Made by a program: the position numbers and the translations under genes
Shown here: one piece after another, positions 5,444-6,204 of the stretch
Layout of the letters: each line of letters starts with the position of its first letter
Position numbering within the stretch: position 1 is the stretch's first letter
DNA from: Paracoccaceae bacterium
GTDB taxonomy: Bacteria; Pseudomonadota; Alphaproteobacteria; Rhodobacterales; Rhodobacteraceae
Assembly: GCA_012036325.1 (NCBI GenBank)
Contig: JAAUPC010000215.1
Location: 1 to 6,204, forward strand
Reading direction: 5' to 3'
DNA: 6,204 bases
The notes under the pieces: model-generated
What the model saw: only the letters and a program-made list of their open reading frames with translations
Database searches by the model: none
What the model was told of the DNA's origin: nothing

Positions 5444-6204
5444 ATGGCACAAAAACCGCGCGGTCGGCCAAAGGCCTTCAACGACAAGACCGACCAGAAC
5501 ACCGTTCAGGCACTGGATCGGGCGCTCTTTCTGCTGGAACACCTTGCCCAAGGCCCCGGCCGCACGCTGTCTGACCTGGCGGAGGAGACGGGTCAGGCCG
5601 TCGCCACCACCTTCCGCGCGCTGCAAACCCTGCAGGGGCATGGCATGGTTGAGATGGAGGAGCCCGGCCAGCTTTGGCACATCGGCGCGGGCGCTTTCCG
5701 GATCGGCACCGCCTTCCTGCGCCGGACCAAAGTGGTGGAACGCGCGCGCCAGCCGATGGACGCGCTGATGCGCGAAACCGGGGAAACCGCAAACCTGGGG
5801 GTCGAGGTGCGGGGTGAGGTGCTTTTCCTGGCCCAAATTGAGACCAGCGAAGCGATCCGCGCCTTCTTTCCCCCGGGCACCAAGGGCCCGATGCACTCCA
5901 GCGGGATCGGCAAGGCGCTTCTGGCCTGGTACCCTGAAGATCGCGTGCGCGACATCATCGCCCGCCAGGGGTTGCAGAAGTTCACCACTTTGACGATCAC
6001 CAGCGACAGCGCCCTGATCCGGGACCTGTCGCGAACGCGGGAACGCGGCTTTGCCATTGACGATCAGGAGCGCGCCGAAGGCATGCGCTGCATCGCCGCC
6101 CCGATTTTCAACGCCTATGGCGAACCGGTGGCGGGGCTGTCCGTGTCCGGCCCCGCCTTCCGCGTGGGTCTGTCAGATGCCAACCGGATCGGTCGCGCTG
6201 GTCC
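5444..6204 (+). CDS. bhcR: IclR-family transcriptional regulator of the BHAC genes (3' end outside window)
   Basis: The 253 visible residues form an IclR-type regulator that is probably nearly complete, since the family is usually about 250-280 residues. A basic N-terminus (KPRGRPK, 4-10) is followed by a winged helix-turn-helix at about 20-80. Its core LSDLAEETGQAVATTFRAL (42-60) contains the recognition helix, followed by the wing. The effector domain begins near residue 95, with the family signatures HSSGIGKALLA (151-161) and EGMRCIAAPIFN (212-223), then AGLSVSGP (230-237). It is divergent from bhcA across 150 nt. In Paracoccus the IclR regulator in this position, BhcR, controls the bhc operon and senses glyoxylate. 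The same role is inferred here from position and family. Whether it activates, represses or both cannot be told from the sequence. Confidence 0.9.
   Translation, partial: MAQKPRGRPKAFNDKTDQNTVQALDRALFLLEHLAQGPGRTLSDLAEETGQAVATTFRALQTLQGHGMVEMEEPGQLWHIGAGAFRIGTAFLRRTKVVERARQPMDALMRETGETANLGVEVRGEVLFLAQIETSEAIRAFFPPGTKGPMHSSGIGKALLAWYPEDRVRDIIARQGLQKFTTLTITSDSALIRDLSRTRERGFAIDDQERAEGMRCIAAPIFNAYGEPVAGLSVSGPAFRVGLSDANRIGRAG

Noticed and set aside
4605..5768. Long + strand reading frame (387 codons) spanning bhcA antisense, the promoter region and bhcR out of frame
   Set aside because: It crosses two well-supported genes and the regulatory gap, and shows low-complexity composition. It is a GC-driven shadow.

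Overview
The window comes from a GC-rich genome. It carries a complete, canonically ordered beta-hydroxyaspartate cycle (BHAC) gene set: bhcR divergent from bhcA-bhcB-bhcC-bhcD. This layout is known from Paracoccus and other Rhodobacterales, and the protein motifs, the GC-rich wobble positions and the intergenic palindromes all suit an alphaproteobacterium of the Rhodobacteraceae/Paracoccaceae. The genus cannot be resolved from the sequence alone.

Layout from right to left. An IclR-type regulator (bhcR, + strand, from 5444) runs off the right edge. A 150-nt divergent regulatory region follows (5294-5443). It holds two adjacent AT-rich palindromes near the bhcA side and two short inverted repeats in the bhcR leader. 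Then come four minus-strand genes: bhcA (5293-4109), bhcB (4046-3063), bhcC (3058-1895) and bhcD (1813-854). bhcB and bhcC are separated by only 4 nt. The bhcA-bhcB and bhcC-bhcD gaps each contain one copy of a related 51-nt GC-rich hairpin repeat, and the two copies are in opposite orientation. Just after the bhcD stop lies a block of three consecutive near-perfect stem-loops (782-849). Beyond it, a divergent glyceraldehyde-3-phosphate dehydrogenase-like gene (649 to the left edge, 3' end missing) runs in the same direction.

How the genes work together (established for the pathway, assigned here by family motifs). BhcA transaminates glyoxylate to glycine, with aspartate as amino donor. BhcC condenses glycine with a second glyoxylate to beta-hydroxyaspartate. 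BhcB dehydrates this to iminosuccinate, and BhcD reduces iminosuccinate to aspartate with NADH, closing the cycle. The net result is two glyoxylate (from glycolate or other C2 sources) converted to oxaloacetate without loss of CO2. BhcR is the expected glyoxylate-responsive local regulator. The neighbouring GAPDH-like protein could help carry the resulting C4/C3 carbon into gluconeogenesis, but several substrate-site residues are non-canonical, so its substrate is open.

The enzyme system itself is already described. The less explained material is the GAPDH-like neighbour, the inverted repeat pair, the triple hairpin, and the candidate operators.
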